A DNA stretch of 64,000 bases from CAYQTL01 sp964420405 (GTDB lineage Bacteria > Acidobacteriota > Thermoanaerobaculia > Thermoanaerobaculales > Sulfomarinibacteraceae), in the NCBI GenBank assembly GCA_964420405.1, contig CAYQTL010000001.1:1-64000 (forward strand). The letters are read 5' to 3'. Under the pieces are notes generated by a model that did not search any database, was not told the origin of the DNA, and saw only the letters and a list, made by a program, of their open reading frames with translations. Position numbers and translations under genes: made by a program. Shown here piece after piece: positions 1 to 9,428 of the stretch (position 1 is its first letter; each line of letters begins with the position of its first letter).

Positions 1-1
1 C

Positions 2-106
2 GGCAAGCCGATCATCCTGTACATCGTCGGCCAGAGCTTCAACATCGTGCTGACGTTGCTCGCCGCGTGGCTCGCGTTCGGCGGCGTGCTGTTCGAGCCG
101 TTCTGA
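2..106 (+). CDS. C-terminal end of an integral membrane protein (partial)
   Basis: The frame is open from the window edge to a TGA at 104-106 and gives 34 residues. They form one very hydrophobic helix (ILYIVGQSFNIVLTLLAAWL) and a short tail ending in FEPF. This is the last transmembrane segment of an inner-membrane protein, probably a transporter, but 34 residues are too few to name the family. It precedes the carbonic anhydrase gene on the same strand at a distance of 500 bases, so a functional link is possible but unproven. Confidence 0.6.
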   Translation, partial: GKPIILYIVGQSFNIVLTLLAAWLAFGGVLFEPF

Positions 107-606
107 CGAGCGTTCGCCCCGGCTCCGGCGTGCGGGGTTGACCGCCACCCAGGTTGCGGCGGCAGCGGCGGTCGCGGGCCGCGGGCCGCCGAGGGAGTCA
201 CCAGTCTCGGGTGGCGGCGGTCCTCGTGCCCGGAGCCGGGCTCCTTCCGGAGGCTCGTCTTCACGAGCTCTGGAGCCGTCCTCCGCTCCGGTCCGACATG
301 GGTCCCCTCGCGCGGCCACTCCGACGCCGAGTCGTGGAGCCACCGGCCGGGGCGACGTCGCGCCCGCGACCGCCGGTTCGGTGGCAGCGCGCGCCCCGCG
401 ATTTCCCATCCCAGCGACGGCGACGGCTGGTCGATTCTCGGGGGAATACCGAGCCGAGCGGGGGGCCTTTACCCGGCAACACGAATGCGCGCGGCCGCCC
501 GTTCCGCCGGCGCGAGCCGGACGCGGGAGTCGCGCACTCCGTCGGACCACGACGCCGGCGGCCGTCCGGTCCGCACCGCCGGCGTCCAGACAGAAAGGAC
601 GTGTCC
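107..606. other. 500-base intergenic stretch, no gene supported
   Basis: Frames here are open only because of the high GC content. Their translations are rich in Arg, Pro and Gly and lack the G/C-at-third-position pattern of the real genes. I see no tRNA and no clear promoter. A Shine-Dalgarno sequence for the carbonic anhydrase gene (AGAAAGGA, 592-599) lies at the right end. Confidence 0.6.
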
Positions 607-1347
607 ATGAAGATCCCGCACGTCGTCCTCGTCACCACCGTCGCCGGCCTCGCCGTCCTCGGCTGCGCACCCCGGCAGACAGCACAGACCGAGGCGCCGC
701 CCGCCCCCGAGCCGGTGCGCGAGGTACTCACCGCCGACGTCCAGCAGGCCCTCACGCCGGCGCAGGTGATTGCCGACCTCAGGGAAGGGAACGCCCGTTT
801 CGTCGAGGGGCGGATGATGCACCGCGACGTCCTCGCCCAAGCCGAGGCGACCGTCTCGGGTCAGTATCCGAAGGCCGCCGTCCTCGGCTGCGTCGACTCC
901 CGGGTGCCGCCGGAGATCATCTTCGACCAGGGCGTGGGCGACATCTTCGTCGGCCGGGTCGCCGGCAACGTGGAGGACGTGAACATGCTCGGGAGCTTCG
1001 AGTTCGCCACCAAGGCCGCCGGCTCCAAGGCGATCGTGGTCTTGGGCCACAGCTCCTGCGGCGCCATCAAGGGCGCCATCGACGACGTCGAGCTCGGCAA
1101 CCTGACCGCGCTCCTCCAGGAGTTCGAGGAGCCCATCGAGCAGGCGGAGGAAGCGGTGGGCGGCGAGAAGAGCTCCGCCAACACCGCCCTCGTCGACCGC
1201 ACGATCGAGGAGAACGTGCGGAAGACCGTCGCCGACATCCTCGAGCGGAGCCCGGTCATCGCCGAGATGGCCGCCAACGGCGAGATCGCGGTCGTGGGAG
1301 CCATCTACGACCTGGCGTCGGGTCGCGTGACCTGGCTCGACTCCTGA
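607..1347 (+). CDS. Beta-class carbonic anhydrase, exported lipoprotein
   Basis: Interconverts CO2 and bicarbonate with a zinc centre. The 246-residue product carries the beta-class signature: C95-x-D97-x-R99 in GCVDSRV, then H148 and C151 in GHSSCGAI. These supply the zinc ligands and the Asp-Arg pair. The N-terminus is a lipoprotein signal with lipobox VLGC and lipidated Cys20, so the enzyme should be anchored in the periplasm or outer membrane, unlike the usual cytoplasmic form. The ATG at 607 was chosen because AGAAAGGA lies seven bases upstream and it places the signal peptide at the N-terminus. A porin gene starts seven bases after the stop, suggesting an operon that handles bicarbonate or CO2 in the periplasm (inference). 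Confidence 0.9.
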   Translation: MKIPHVVLVTTVAGLAVLGCAPRQTAQTEAPPAPEPVREVLTADVQQALTPAQVIADLREGNARFVEGRMMHRDVLAQAEATVSGQYPKAAVLGCVDSRVPPEIIFDQGVGDIFVGRVAGNVEDVNMLGSFEFATKAAGSKAIVVLGHSSCGAIKGAIDDVELGNLTALLQEFEEPIEQAEEAVGGEKSSANTALVDRTIEENVRKTVADILERSPVIAEMAANGEIAVVGAIYDLASGRVTWLDS

Positions 1348-1354
1348 GCCGGGC

Positions 1355-2641
1355 ATGTCCTCGATGTCACCGCGATCGGCACGACACCGGAGTGCGATTT
1401 CCTCCGCGGTGCTGCTCGCCGCGCTGTGCACGGCCGGCGCCGCCACGGCGGGGGAGCCTGCTCCCCGGACAGGCGCGAGCGACGATCACGAGACCACCCT
1501 CCGGCAGGCGCTGGAGGGTGGCGTGCTCGACCTCGACCTCCGGTACCGTCTCGAGTGGGTGGACGACGCGGCGTTCGACGAGGACGCCCTGGCCTCGACC
1601 CTGCGAGGGGCACTGGGCTACGAGACGGGCTCGTTCCGCGGCTTCTCCGCGGTCGTCACCTTCGAGACCGTCACCGCGATCGGCAACGACGAGCTCTACA
1701 ACGACCGCGGAGCCGACGGCCTCGGCAACGGCGTCACCGACCGGCCGGTGGTGGCGGACGCGGAGATCGTCGAGGTCGACCAGCTCTTCCTGGGGTGGCG
1801 GGGGTCCCACGGGCTCGGGCTGAAGGCAGGACGCTTCGGATACACCCTGGACAACCAGCGCTTCATCGGCACGGCGGCGTGGCGCCAGAACCACCGATCC
1901 TACGAAGCCCTGGCGTTCGAGGCCGGGTCCCCTTCGACGCTGCGGACCCGCTACGCCTACTTCGCCCGTTCCTACTTCAACACCGGCGCCAGCTTCGATC
2001 TCGACGCCCACATCCTCCACCTGTCCCGCTCTCTCGGGAACGTCGCCTCGGCGGCGGCCTATGCGTATCTCGTCGACTGGCACGACGCCGACCGCTCGCA
2101 TCTTTCGTCCGCCACCTACGGGCTGCGGCTGGTCGGCGGGCCCGGTGATCGACCGTCCGGCCTTCTCTGGTTCGCCGAGCTCGCCCGGCAGCTCGACCAC
2201 GGGGACACCCCCCGGGGGTTCGCCCTCGACTACGCCCACCTGGGGCTCGGCGTGCGCCGTGGCGCGTGGAGCGTGCAGGCGGCGTGGGAGCTCAAGGACG
2301 GGGACGGTACCAGCGCCGTGCAGACCCCGCTCGGTACCAACCACGGTCTCAACGGCTTCGCCGACCGTCTGGTCGTCACCCCGCCGGACGGCAGCCACGA
2401 CCTCTACCTCCGGATCGCCATGGACCGCGAACGCTGGTCGTGGCTGGTGGCCTACCACGACTTCCGTGCCGCCCGCGGCGGCGCCGAGCTCGGCACCGAG
2501 GTCGACCTGCAGGCACGGTGGTCCGCGGCCGGCTCCCTGTCGCTCTGGTTCAAGGTCGCCCACTACCTGGCGGACACCCTGTCGACCGACGTGACCAAGG
2601 TCATGCTGTGGACCACCTGGAGCTTCGACACCAGCTTCTGA
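1355..2641 (+). CDS. Outer-membrane beta-barrel porin, alginate-export-like family
   Basis: The 428-residue protein has a signal peptide (about residues 1-32, ending AATA-GEP) and then alternating amphipathic strands typical of a beta barrel. Examples are YRLEW near the start, GRFGYTLDNQRFIG in the middle and a final strand ending in Phe (TSF), the usual outer-membrane insertion signal. The layout matches the alginate-export (AlgE-like) porin family. The substrate cannot be told from sequence. It begins seven bases after the carbonic anhydrase stop and is probably cotranscribed with it, so a role in uptake or release of a small anion is conceivable but speculative. Confidence 0.75.
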   Translation: MSSMSPRSARHRSAISSAVLLAALCTAGAATAGEPAPRTGASDDHETTLRQALEGGVLDLDLRYRLEWVDDAAFDEDALASTLRGALGYETGSFRGFSAVVTFETVTAIGNDELYNDRGADGLGNGVTDRPVVADAEIVEVDQLFLGWRGSHGLGLKAGRFGYTLDNQRFIGTAAWRQNHRSYEALAFEAGSPSTLRTRYAYFARSYFNTGASFDLDAHILHLSRSLGNVASAAAYAYLVDWHDADRSHLSSATYGLRLVGGPGDRPSGLLWFAELARQLDHGDTPRGFALDYAHLGLGVRRGAWSVQAAWELKDGDGTSAVQTPLGTNHGLNGFADRLVVTPPDGSHDLYLRIAMDRERWSWLVAYHDFRAARGGAELGTEVDLQARWSAAGSLSLWFKVAHYLADTLSTDVTKVMLWTTWSFDTSF

Positions 2642-2824
2642 GGGCTTCGCGCCTCCGGCGCGTGCCCCCGCGGGCGGTCTGACGCCATGCCGGCGGGGTG
2701 AACCGAACCGCCCTGCTCCCGGGCGCCGTGGTCCGACGTGCCATCTCGGGCGGCCCGCGCCGCACGGGCCGGATCCACCGGGGCCGGCCCCCGGCCGACC
2801 GACGGGCTCGGCGGCGCGCGGCTG

Positions 2825-5563
2825 CTACCGGACGCCCTCGACGAGGTAGAGCGTGCTGACGTCGCGGCGGTACCGGTAGACGTAGTGCTCGCCGCCGGGG
2901 GACAGCAGGAGGTTGCCGTAGAGCACCCCAGCGGGATTGGAGGGCATCACCTCGAGCAAGGGCTCCCTGGTCCCGTCCGCGAGGCCGAGCCGGTGGATCC
3001 GGGCCGGAAGCACCCGGTCCCAGACCAGCACCGACCGGCCGTCCCGGCTCCACTGGAGCGGCTCCTCGCCCGCTCTCGCCGACGCCACCACCGCCGCCTC
3101 CCCGCCGTCGACCGTGTAGACGGTGGGACGACCGTCGGGCGCGAGGGAGGCGACCCGGGCGCCGTCCGGCGAGATGACCGCGCCGCGGGTTCCGACCGGT
3201 CCGACCGGAACCACGGCACCGCCGTCGGTGTCGAGAACGTAGATCCGCGGCCCGACGTCTCCGTCGAAGCCGTTGAAGGCGAGATACCGCCCTTCCGACG
3301 ACGAGGTGGCCAACGCGGCGCCGGAGCTCAGCGGCACGATCCCGCCGAGGTCGACGACGCGCGGCGACCCGGCACCCGTCGGCAGGAGGGTCAGGGCGGA
3401 GCGGTCGGAGGCGAGCTTGTGGGTGACGACCCACCGCCCGTCGGGGCTCATGCCGAACACGTTGCCGTAGCCGATCCGGACCGCACTCGGCCCGTCCGCG
3501 CGGCGCACGTAGACCGCGTACTCACCGTCGACCGTCGACACCTGCATGTTGCCCGCGAACAGCTCGCCGTCCGCCGAGAGTCCGCCGAGGGAGTCGTCGT
3601 TCCAGCCCTCGTAGCGGCGCTCCCGGGCGGCGCCACCCAGCAGGCCGGCGATCTCGGCACGGGAGTCGCCCGCGACCAGCAGCAGGCGGCCGTCGGCGGC
3701 GATGTCCCGCAGCCGCACGCTGATGGGGGAGCGGAGCGTCTCGCGCCGCGGCTCGCCGGGACGGACACTCCACACCACGCCGCCCTGGCCGAAGACGTAG
3801 GCGCTGAACCACACCGACCTCCCGTCAGGCCACCAGGCGAGACCCTGGACGCTGTCAGGCAGCTCCTCCGTGAGCTCGGCGACGGTGCCGCCGACCTCGG
3901 CCACGGCCACCAGGCCGCGATCGTCCCCGTAGTGGGGGTGGTGCAGGAACGCGACCCGCCTCCCGTCCGGCGAGATCCGGACATGGCTGATCCAGCCGCT
4001 GGTCTCGAACAGGGTCGTCCCGAGCGGGTACTCGAGCCGCTGGATCCGTCCCACCTCGCGAACCACCGCCAGCTCCTCGCCGTCCGGCGAGATGTCCCCG
4101 TCGTTGACCCGCTCGGCGATCGGTCGTGGCGCGCCGCCGACCAGGTCGGCGAGGGCGAGCGTGCCGACGCTGATCCAGGAGCCTTCGCGACGACGGTCGA
4201 GGAGCACGGCCATGCGGCCGTCGTCCGCCATGCCGAGGATGTCCCCGGGAGGAAGGTCGAGGTAGCGCGACTCGATGCTCTCCGTGCTCGTCGCCATCAG
4301 CGCCAGCGGCCGGTCGGCGGTGGACATGCCGAGGACGACCGTGGTCCCGTCGGGCGCGAAGCGCGCGGACGCGACGTGGCCGCTGCGATAGGTGAGCGCA
4401 CGGAAGCTCGGCATGGAGCGCCCGCCCGGGGCGAGGGTCGTGGACAGCCATGCGGCGGCCGCGGCGATCCCGACCGCGGCGGCCGCGACAGCGGCGACGA
4501 TCGCCCACCGCCGCCTGCGCGGTCTCCGGCGGGGCGGCGGCACGGTCGCGCCCGCGGCCTCCTCCAGCTCGATGCGGACGTCGGCGATGTCGTGGAAGCG
4601 GCGGTCGGGGTCCTTGGCGAGGCAGCGGCGGATGACGTGCCGGGCGACGGGGTCGAGATCCGCCGGCAGCTCGTTCCACGCCGGCTCGTCGCGCAGCACC
4701 GACGCCAGCGTGTCGGACAGGCTGTCGCCCTCGAACGCCCTGCGGCCGGAGAGCACCTCGTACACGACGCAGCCGAACGCCCAGATGTCGGCGCGGCGGT
4801 CGACCTGCCGGCCACGGGTCTGCTCGGGGCTCATGTAGGCGGCCGAGCCCAGCATCGTCCCGACGACGGTCCGGTGACCGCTCATGGTCGGCGCGAGGGA
4901 CTGGCTGCCGTCCCGCCGGGTCGTCCGGGGCGTGGCGAGACCGAAGTCGAGCACCTTCACCGTGCCGTCGGGCCGGATCTTGACGTTCGCCGGCTTGAGG
5001 TCGCGGTGCACCACACCACGCTCGTGGGCCTCCTGCAGGGCCCGGGTGATCTGGACGAGGATCGGCATCGCCTCGTCGAAGGTCATCGGGCTCCGTGCGA
5101 CCAGCTCGTCCAGACCCGGGCCCTCGACCAGCTCCATCACCAGTGCGTGGACGGTCGCCGGCTCCTGCGGGGGCCGCGCCACCTCGCCGAAGTCCGGAGC
5201 GAGGTGCTCGAGGCCGTACAGCACCGCGATGTTCGGATGGTTGAGGCTCGCCAGGACTTTCGCCTCGCGCTCGAACCTGGCCATCCGCTCCGGATCGTTG
5301 GCCATCTCCGTCGGCAGCACCTTGAGCGCCACCTCGCGCCCGAGACGGGTGTCCACGGCCCGCCACACCTCGCCCATCGCCCCGGCGCCGATCAGTGAGC
5401 GGATCTCGTAGGGACCGAGACGCGCCCCTGCCGGCCAGCGGGAGACACCCTCGGCGGCGTCCGGACACGCGTCTGCCGTTCTGTCGATCTCCACGACGGC
5501 CGATGGTACTACGGACGGTGCGGCGTCGCGTCGAGGCGGAGCTCTCGCGACCGGATCGGTCAC
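2825..5563 (-). CDS. Membrane Ser/Thr protein kinase with TolB/WD40-like propeller sensor
   Basis: 912-residue Hanks-type receptor kinase. The cytoplasmic kinase domain (about 50-330) has a glycine loop GAGAMGEV, invariant Lys81, the catalytic loop HRDLKPAN (Asp188) and DFG (Asp206). A single transmembrane helix at about 352-374 follows a basic stretch. The rest (380-912) is a periplasmic propeller with repeated 'SPDGxxVA' blades of the TolB/WD40 type, likely the sensor. The GTG at 5563 overlaps the TGA of the preceding TPR kinase (GTGA), so the two are translationally coupled; GGAGAG lies about 15 bases upstream. A start up to 91 codons further upstream is open, but it lies inside the preceding gene and its translation looks non-coding. 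Confidence 0.85.
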   Translation of the reverse strand: MTDPVARAPPRRDAAPSVVPSAVVEIDRTADACPDAAEGVSRWPAGARLGPYEIRSLIGAGAMGEVWRAVDTRLGREVALKVLPTEMANDPERMARFEREAKVLASLNHPNIAVLYGLEHLAPDFGEVARPPQEPATVHALVMELVEGPGLDELVARSPMTFDEAMPILVQITRALQEAHERGVVHRDLKPANVKIRPDGTVKVLDFGLATPRTTRRDGSQSLAPTMSGHRTVVGTMLGSAAYMSPEQTRGRQVDRRADIWAFGCVVYEVLSGRRAFEGDSLSDTLASVLRDEPAWNELPADLDPVARHVIRRCLAKDPDRRFHDIADVRIELEEAAGATVPPPRRRPRRRRWAIVAAVAAAAVGIAAAAAWLSTTLAPGGRSMPSFRALTYRSGHVASARFAPDGTTVVLGMSTADRPLALMATSTESIESRYLDLPPGDILGMADDGRMAVLLDRRREGSWISVGTLALADLVGGAPRPIAERVNDGDISPDGEELAVVREVGRIQRLEYPLGTTLFETSGWISHVRISPDGRRVAFLHHPHYGDDRGLVAVAEVGGTVAELTEELPDSVQGLAWWPDGRSVWFSAYVFGQGGVVWSVRPGEPRRETLRSPISVRLRDIAADGRLLLVAGDSRAEIAGLLGGAARERRYEGWNDDSLGGLSADGELFAGNMQVSTVDGEYAVYVRRADGPSAVRIGYGNVFGMSPDGRWVVTHKLASDRSALTLLPTGAGSPRVVDLGGIVPLSSGAALATSSSEGRYLAFNGFDGDVGPRIYVLDTDGGAVVPVGPVGTRGAVISPDGARVASLAPDGRPTVYTVDGGEAAVVASARAGEEPLQWSRDGRSVLVWDRVLPARIHRLGLADGTREPLLEVMPSNPAGVLYGNLLLSPGGEHYVYRYRRDVSTLYLVEGVR

Positions 5564-8559
5564 GGACCGGCCGACGCTCTCCAGGTGGCCGCGCGCACGT
5601 CGTGGCCGTCTCCCGGCGCGGCCTCCGCCCAGGCTTCGTACAGCGCCACGAGAGCCCTGACGCAGCCCTGGGTGTCGTGGTGGCCCTCGCCCCGCGTGGC
5701 GACGAACAGCTCGTGCGCCTCGAGCAGGTCGGCCTCGGCGCCCGCGAGCTCGCCCAGGGACGTCCGTGCCATCCCGCGGCTCGTGAGCAGCTTGGCGAGC
5801 CAGCTGCGATAGGAGCCGGTGAACGTCGCCCGGCACGTCTGCTCGATCCCGCCGAGGATCTCCCTGGCCTCCTCGTTCCGGCCCTGCCTCTGCACGACCG
5901 CCCCCGTGTTGACGGCGGTGATCAGGGTGTTCGGATGGGCCTCACCCAGCACCCGCCGGCACCCCTGCATCGCCTCCCGGTAGTACCGCTCCGCCCCTTC
6001 GAGGTCCCTCCGGGCCTCCAGCAGGAGCCCGTAGTTGTTGAGGGACGTGAACGTGTCGGGATGGTCCTCGCCGAGCACCGCCCGCTTCCTCTCGAGCGCC
6101 GTCCACAGGTACGGCTCCGCCTCGTCGAGCCGCCCCGCGGCGTGGAGCAGCCGGCCGAGGTTGCCGACGCACGCGATGGTGTCGGGATGATCCTCCCCGA
6201 GGACGCGCTCGCGACCCTCCACGGCGGATCGCAGGAGCCGTTCCGCCTCGTCGAGCCGCCCGAGGTCCTGGACGAGAAGCGCGAGGTTGTTCATCCCCGT
6301 CAGCGTCCACGGATGATCCTCGCCGAGCGTCCGCCGCCAGCGGTCGTACGCCTCCCGGACGTACGGCTCGGCCTCCTCCAGCCTGCCCTGGTACTGGATG
6401 GCGTACCCGAGGTTGTTGACCGCCGTCACCGCGTCGGGGTGGTCCTCGCCGAGCAGCGCCCGCTGCCTCTCCATCGCCTCGCGCAGGAGCGGCTCGGCGT
6501 CGGCGAACCGGCCCTGGGCCAGCAGCAGGAATCCCAGATTCGTCGCGGAGACGACCGTGTCGGGATCGTCGTCGCCCAGGGCGTCCCGCCGCATCTCCAG
6601 CGAGGTCCGGTAGACCGGCTCGGCGTCGTCGAGGCGGCCCTGATAGTGCAGGCTCATCGCGAGGTTCGCTCGCGCCGTCAGCGCGTCCCGATGGTCCTCT
6701 CCCAGGACGCTCGACATCGTCTCCAGCGCCTCCCGCAGGTACGGCTCGGCGTCGGCGGGACGACCCATCACGATCAGCAGGTACCCCATGTCGTTGGCCG
6801 CCATCAGGGCTCTCGGATGCTCCTCTCCGAGCTCGCGACGGGCCGTCCGGAGTGACGCCTCCATCAGCGGCATCGCCGAGTCGTACCGGCCGAGGACCCG
6901 GTACTGGTTCGCCACCACAAGGCGCAGCCGGGCGTCCACCTCCGGCTGGCCGGCGAACGTCGCGTCGATCGCCTCCACGGCGGGCCGCAGGATCGCCCCG
7001 TCCACCAGGTCGAGAGCCGCGTCGGTGGAGTTGACCCGGCTCCACTCGCGCTCGAAGTCGGCGACCATCCGTGCCCGCCGGGCCTCCGGGATCGGCGGGA
7101 CCGCGGCCTCGAGAGCCTCCGCGTACCGGGCGAGCACGTCGTCGGTCAGCCGCTGCCCCGCCGCACTCGGGTCGACCTGGCCCAGCATGTCCGCCTGGAA
7201 CTGCGAGACCACCTCGAGCTCGTCCGCCCTGGCCTGGATCTCGGCCTCGGCCGCGACCGCGCGGTCGCGCTGGGCACGGGCGAGGGAGGCCTGCCACGCG
7301 AACGCCACCATCCCCAGGATCAACGCCGCCGCCACCGCTCCGGCGGCGGCGACGACCCCGCGGTTGCGGATCGCGAACTTCCTGAGCCGGTACAGCCGGC
7401 TCGGCGGGGCCGCCGCGACGGCCTCTCCTGACAGGTACCGCTGGATGTCCATGGCCAGGCTGCTGGCCGTCTCGTAGCGGCGGGAGCGCTCCTTCTCGAG
7501 CGCCCGCATGGCGATCCAGTCGAGCTCGCCCCGCAGGAGAGACCTGAGGCCGTCGGGCGGGGCGCCGCGGTCCGCCGCGACCCGGGGCAGGGTGTCCGTC
7601 AGCGAGCCGAGCCGGGTGCTCGGCCGCGGCGGGTCGACCTCCCGGACCATCCGGTAGATCTCGCCGAACGCGGCGGCGCGGAGCTGCTCCGGCTCCAGCG
7701 GGGTGGTGCCCGTGAGCAGCTCGTACAAGAGGACCCCCAGCGCGTAGACGTCGCTGCGGGTGTCGATGTCGAGGCTGCCCTCCGCCTGCTCGGGGCTCAT
7801 GTAGATCGGCGTCCCCACGAGGTGACCGTGGGCGGTGAACATCGTCTCCTCGGTGAGCCGCTGGTCCACCGCCTTGGCGATGCCGAAGTCGATCACCCGG
7901 GCGAACGGCCGGCCGTCGTGGGTCGAGACGAGGACGTTGCTCGGCTTGACGTCCCGGTGGATGATCCCCTTGCTGTGCGCGTGCTGGATGCCGTTGCACA
8001 CCTGGGCGAGCAGCTCCAGCCGCTGGCGGACCGTGAGCCGGTGCTCGTCGGCGTACCGGGTGATCGGCTGACCCTCGACGTACTCCATCACGAAGAAGGG
8101 CCGCCCGTACCCGGTGGTCCCGGCGTCCAGCACCTTCGCGATGTTGGGGTGGTCCATCATCGCCAGGGCCTGCCGCTCCTGCTCGAAGCGGCCGATGACC
8201 GACTGGGTGTCCATCCCCAGCTTGATGATCTTCAGCGCGACCCGTCGCCGTACCGGCTCGGTCTGCTCGGCGAGATACACCGAGCCGAAGCCGCCCTCCC
8301 CGATCAGCCGCACCAGCCTGTAGGGCCCGATGGCCGCCCCCGGCTCCACCTCCGACGGCCGCGCGGACCCGGCCGGCGCTGCCAGGGTGGGCGCTTCGGT
8401 GGCGCCGTCGGGCAGCTCGGCCGCGAGGAGCAGCCCCTCGACCTCGGCCCGGAGTGCGTCGTCCCCGCCGCACTCGCGGTCCAGGATCTCGCCTCGCCGG
8501 CTCGGGTCCACCCCGACGGCGAGATCGAAGATCCGCCGGACGTCATCGGTCCCCGTCAT
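5560..8559 (-). CDS. Membrane Ser/Thr protein kinase with C-terminal TPR repeats
   Basis: 999-residue kinase. A short N-terminal region (1-75) precedes the kinase domain (about 79-370), which has GEGGFGSV, Lys110, HRDVKPSN (Asp203), DFG (Asp224) and MSPEQ. A transmembrane helix lies at about 425-447. The C-terminal half is a series of tetratricopeptide repeats of the kinesin-light-chain type, each with 'LGEDHPDT' and 'NNLG' motifs; such repeats bind protein partners. The ATG at 8559 has a strong GGAGGAG five to six bases upstream. It is the first gene of a two-kinase unit with the propeller kinase and probably senses or scaffolds on the far side of the membrane. Substrates are unknown. Confidence 0.88.
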   Translation of the reverse strand: MTGTDDVRRIFDLAVGVDPSRRGEILDRECGGDDALRAEVEGLLLAAELPDGATEAPTLAAPAGSARPSEVEPGAAIGPYRLVRLIGEGGFGSVYLAEQTEPVRRRVALKIIKLGMDTQSVIGRFEQERQALAMMDHPNIAKVLDAGTTGYGRPFFVMEYVEGQPITRYADEHRLTVRQRLELLAQVCNGIQHAHSKGIIHRDVKPSNVLVSTHDGRPFARVIDFGIAKAVDQRLTEETMFTAHGHLVGTPIYMSPEQAEGSLDIDTRSDVYALGVLLYELLTGTTPLEPEQLRAAAFGEIYRMVREVDPPRPSTRLGSLTDTLPRVAADRGAPPDGLRSLLRGELDWIAMRALEKERSRRYETASSLAMDIQRYLSGEAVAAAPPSRLYRLRKFAIRNRGVVAAAGAVAAALILGMVAFAWQASLARAQRDRAVAAEAEIQARADELEVVSQFQADMLGQVDPSAAGQRLTDDVLARYAEALEAAVPPIPEARRARMVADFEREWSRVNSTDAALDLVDGAILRPAVEAIDATFAGQPEVDARLRLVVANQYRVLGRYDSAMPLMEASLRTARRELGEEHPRALMAANDMGYLLIVMGRPADAEPYLREALETMSSVLGEDHRDALTARANLAMSLHYQGRLDDAEPVYRTSLEMRRDALGDDDPDTVVSATNLGFLLLAQGRFADAEPLLREAMERQRALLGEDHPDAVTAVNNLGYAIQYQGRLEEAEPYVREAYDRWRRTLGEDHPWTLTGMNNLALLVQDLGRLDEAERLLRSAVEGRERVLGEDHPDTIACVGNLGRLLHAAGRLDEAEPYLWTALERKRAVLGEDHPDTFTSLNNYGLLLEARRDLEGAERYYREAMQGCRRVLGEAHPNTLITAVNTGAVVQRQGRNEEAREILGGIEQTCRATFTGSYRSWLAKLLTSRGMARTSLGELAGAEADLLEAHELFVATRGEGHHDTQGCVRALVALYEAWAEAAPGDGHDVRAATWRASAGP

Positions 8560-8764
8560 GTCGCTCCTCCGTCCCGGTGGCAGCACTCCCTGCTGAAAGC
8601 GGATGCATGGCTCCGCCATTTCCGCTTCCACGATCGTGGCCCTGCAGCGAGTGCCCGGGCACGACGCCGGCCGGTGCTGCCCCCGGTTGCGCGGATCGCC
8701 CGCGGATCTTGGGGAAGGTCTCTGGAGAACGGAGTCCCGAAGACAGCTCGACCGTGCAACGAGC

Positions 8765-8789
8765 GACGCCCCGCCAGGGGCGGGGCGTC
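8765..8789 (-). terminator. GC-rich hairpin, probable terminator
   Basis: A perfect 11-bp inverted repeat (GACGCCCCGCC / GGCGGGGCGTC) with a 3-nt loop lies 26 bases beyond the stop of the secreted protein at 8816-9385 (read on the minus strand). There is no clear T tract, so it may act as a rho-independent-like or RNA-stabilising hairpin. Confidence 0.5.
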
Positions 8790-8815
8790 ACGCGAAGCCG
8801 GTCTGTCGCTCCAGC

Positions 8816-9385
8816 CTACTCGACGCTGAAGCTCTGGATCTCGACCGGGACCGGGCCGGTGGTGATGTCAGTGCCGGTCTGGTCGATGCCCAGGGTGTCG
8901 TAGCACACATCGTGTGCGCACGGATCCCCCGAGGAGCACACCACCGCGGGTGGATCGTCCCCCCAGGTGTCGCCCTCGATCATCCACGTCACGGTCTGGC
9001 TGTCGAGGACGCCGCCCGGGTCCACCGTCACCGTCAGGACGCAGGGCGGATCACAGTCGATGCCGAAGCCGGAGCACGGGTAGTCGTCGAACGTGAAACT
9101 TGCGGTGCTGGTCCCGATGCCGCCGGTGACGTTGAAATCAGTGCTCGACAGCGCGGTGATGGTCCACGCAGCAGGCAGGTTCAGCTCGACCCGGTCGAAC
9201 CACGTCGCGTCCGACGTCACCTGGGTCGCACTGAAGTTGAGCATCAGCTCGGTCGGGCTGACCAGCAGATAGCTGTCGAAGCTCACGCTGGAGCCGGCGA
9301 TGTCCTCGGTCCCGTGATCGTCCGCCATCGCCAAACCGGCCACCAGCAGCGCCATGGCCAGCATCGCGGTCGTCGTCTTCGTCAT
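8816..9385 (-). CDS. Secreted protein of unknown function
   Basis: 189 residues starting at the ATG at 9385, which has GAGGGGGAC just upstream. An N-terminal signal peptide (about 1-21, ending AMA-DD) is followed by a beta-rich, Thr/Ser-rich body with six Cys in the C-terminal half, probably disulfide bonded outside the cytoplasm. The C-terminus is VPVEIQSFSVE, a short hydrophobic-acidic tail; I recall similar 'PVEL.SF' endings on surface proteins, so it might be a sorting tail, but this is not established. It follows another secreted-protein gene by 43 bases and is probably cotranscribed with it. No family recognised. Confidence 0.7.
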   Translation of the reverse strand: MTKTTTAMLAMALLVAGLAMADDHGTEDIAGSSVSFDSYLLVSPTELMLNFSATQVTSDATWFDRVELNLPAAWTITALSSTDFNVTGGIGTSTASFTFDDYPCSGFGIDCDPPCVLTVTVDPGGVLDSQTVTWMIEGDTWGDDPPAVVCSSGDPCAHDVCYDTLGIDQTGTDITTGPVPVEIQSFSVE

Positions 9386-9428
9386 GGTCGTCCCCCTCAC
9401 GTTTCGGCTGATTTCCAGCCATGGTCGA

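Noticed and set aside
138..1823. Long plus-strand frame running over the carbonic anhydrase gene
   Set aside because: Another frame here holds a clear carbonic anhydrase and porin with correct starts; this one is a codon-composition artefact.
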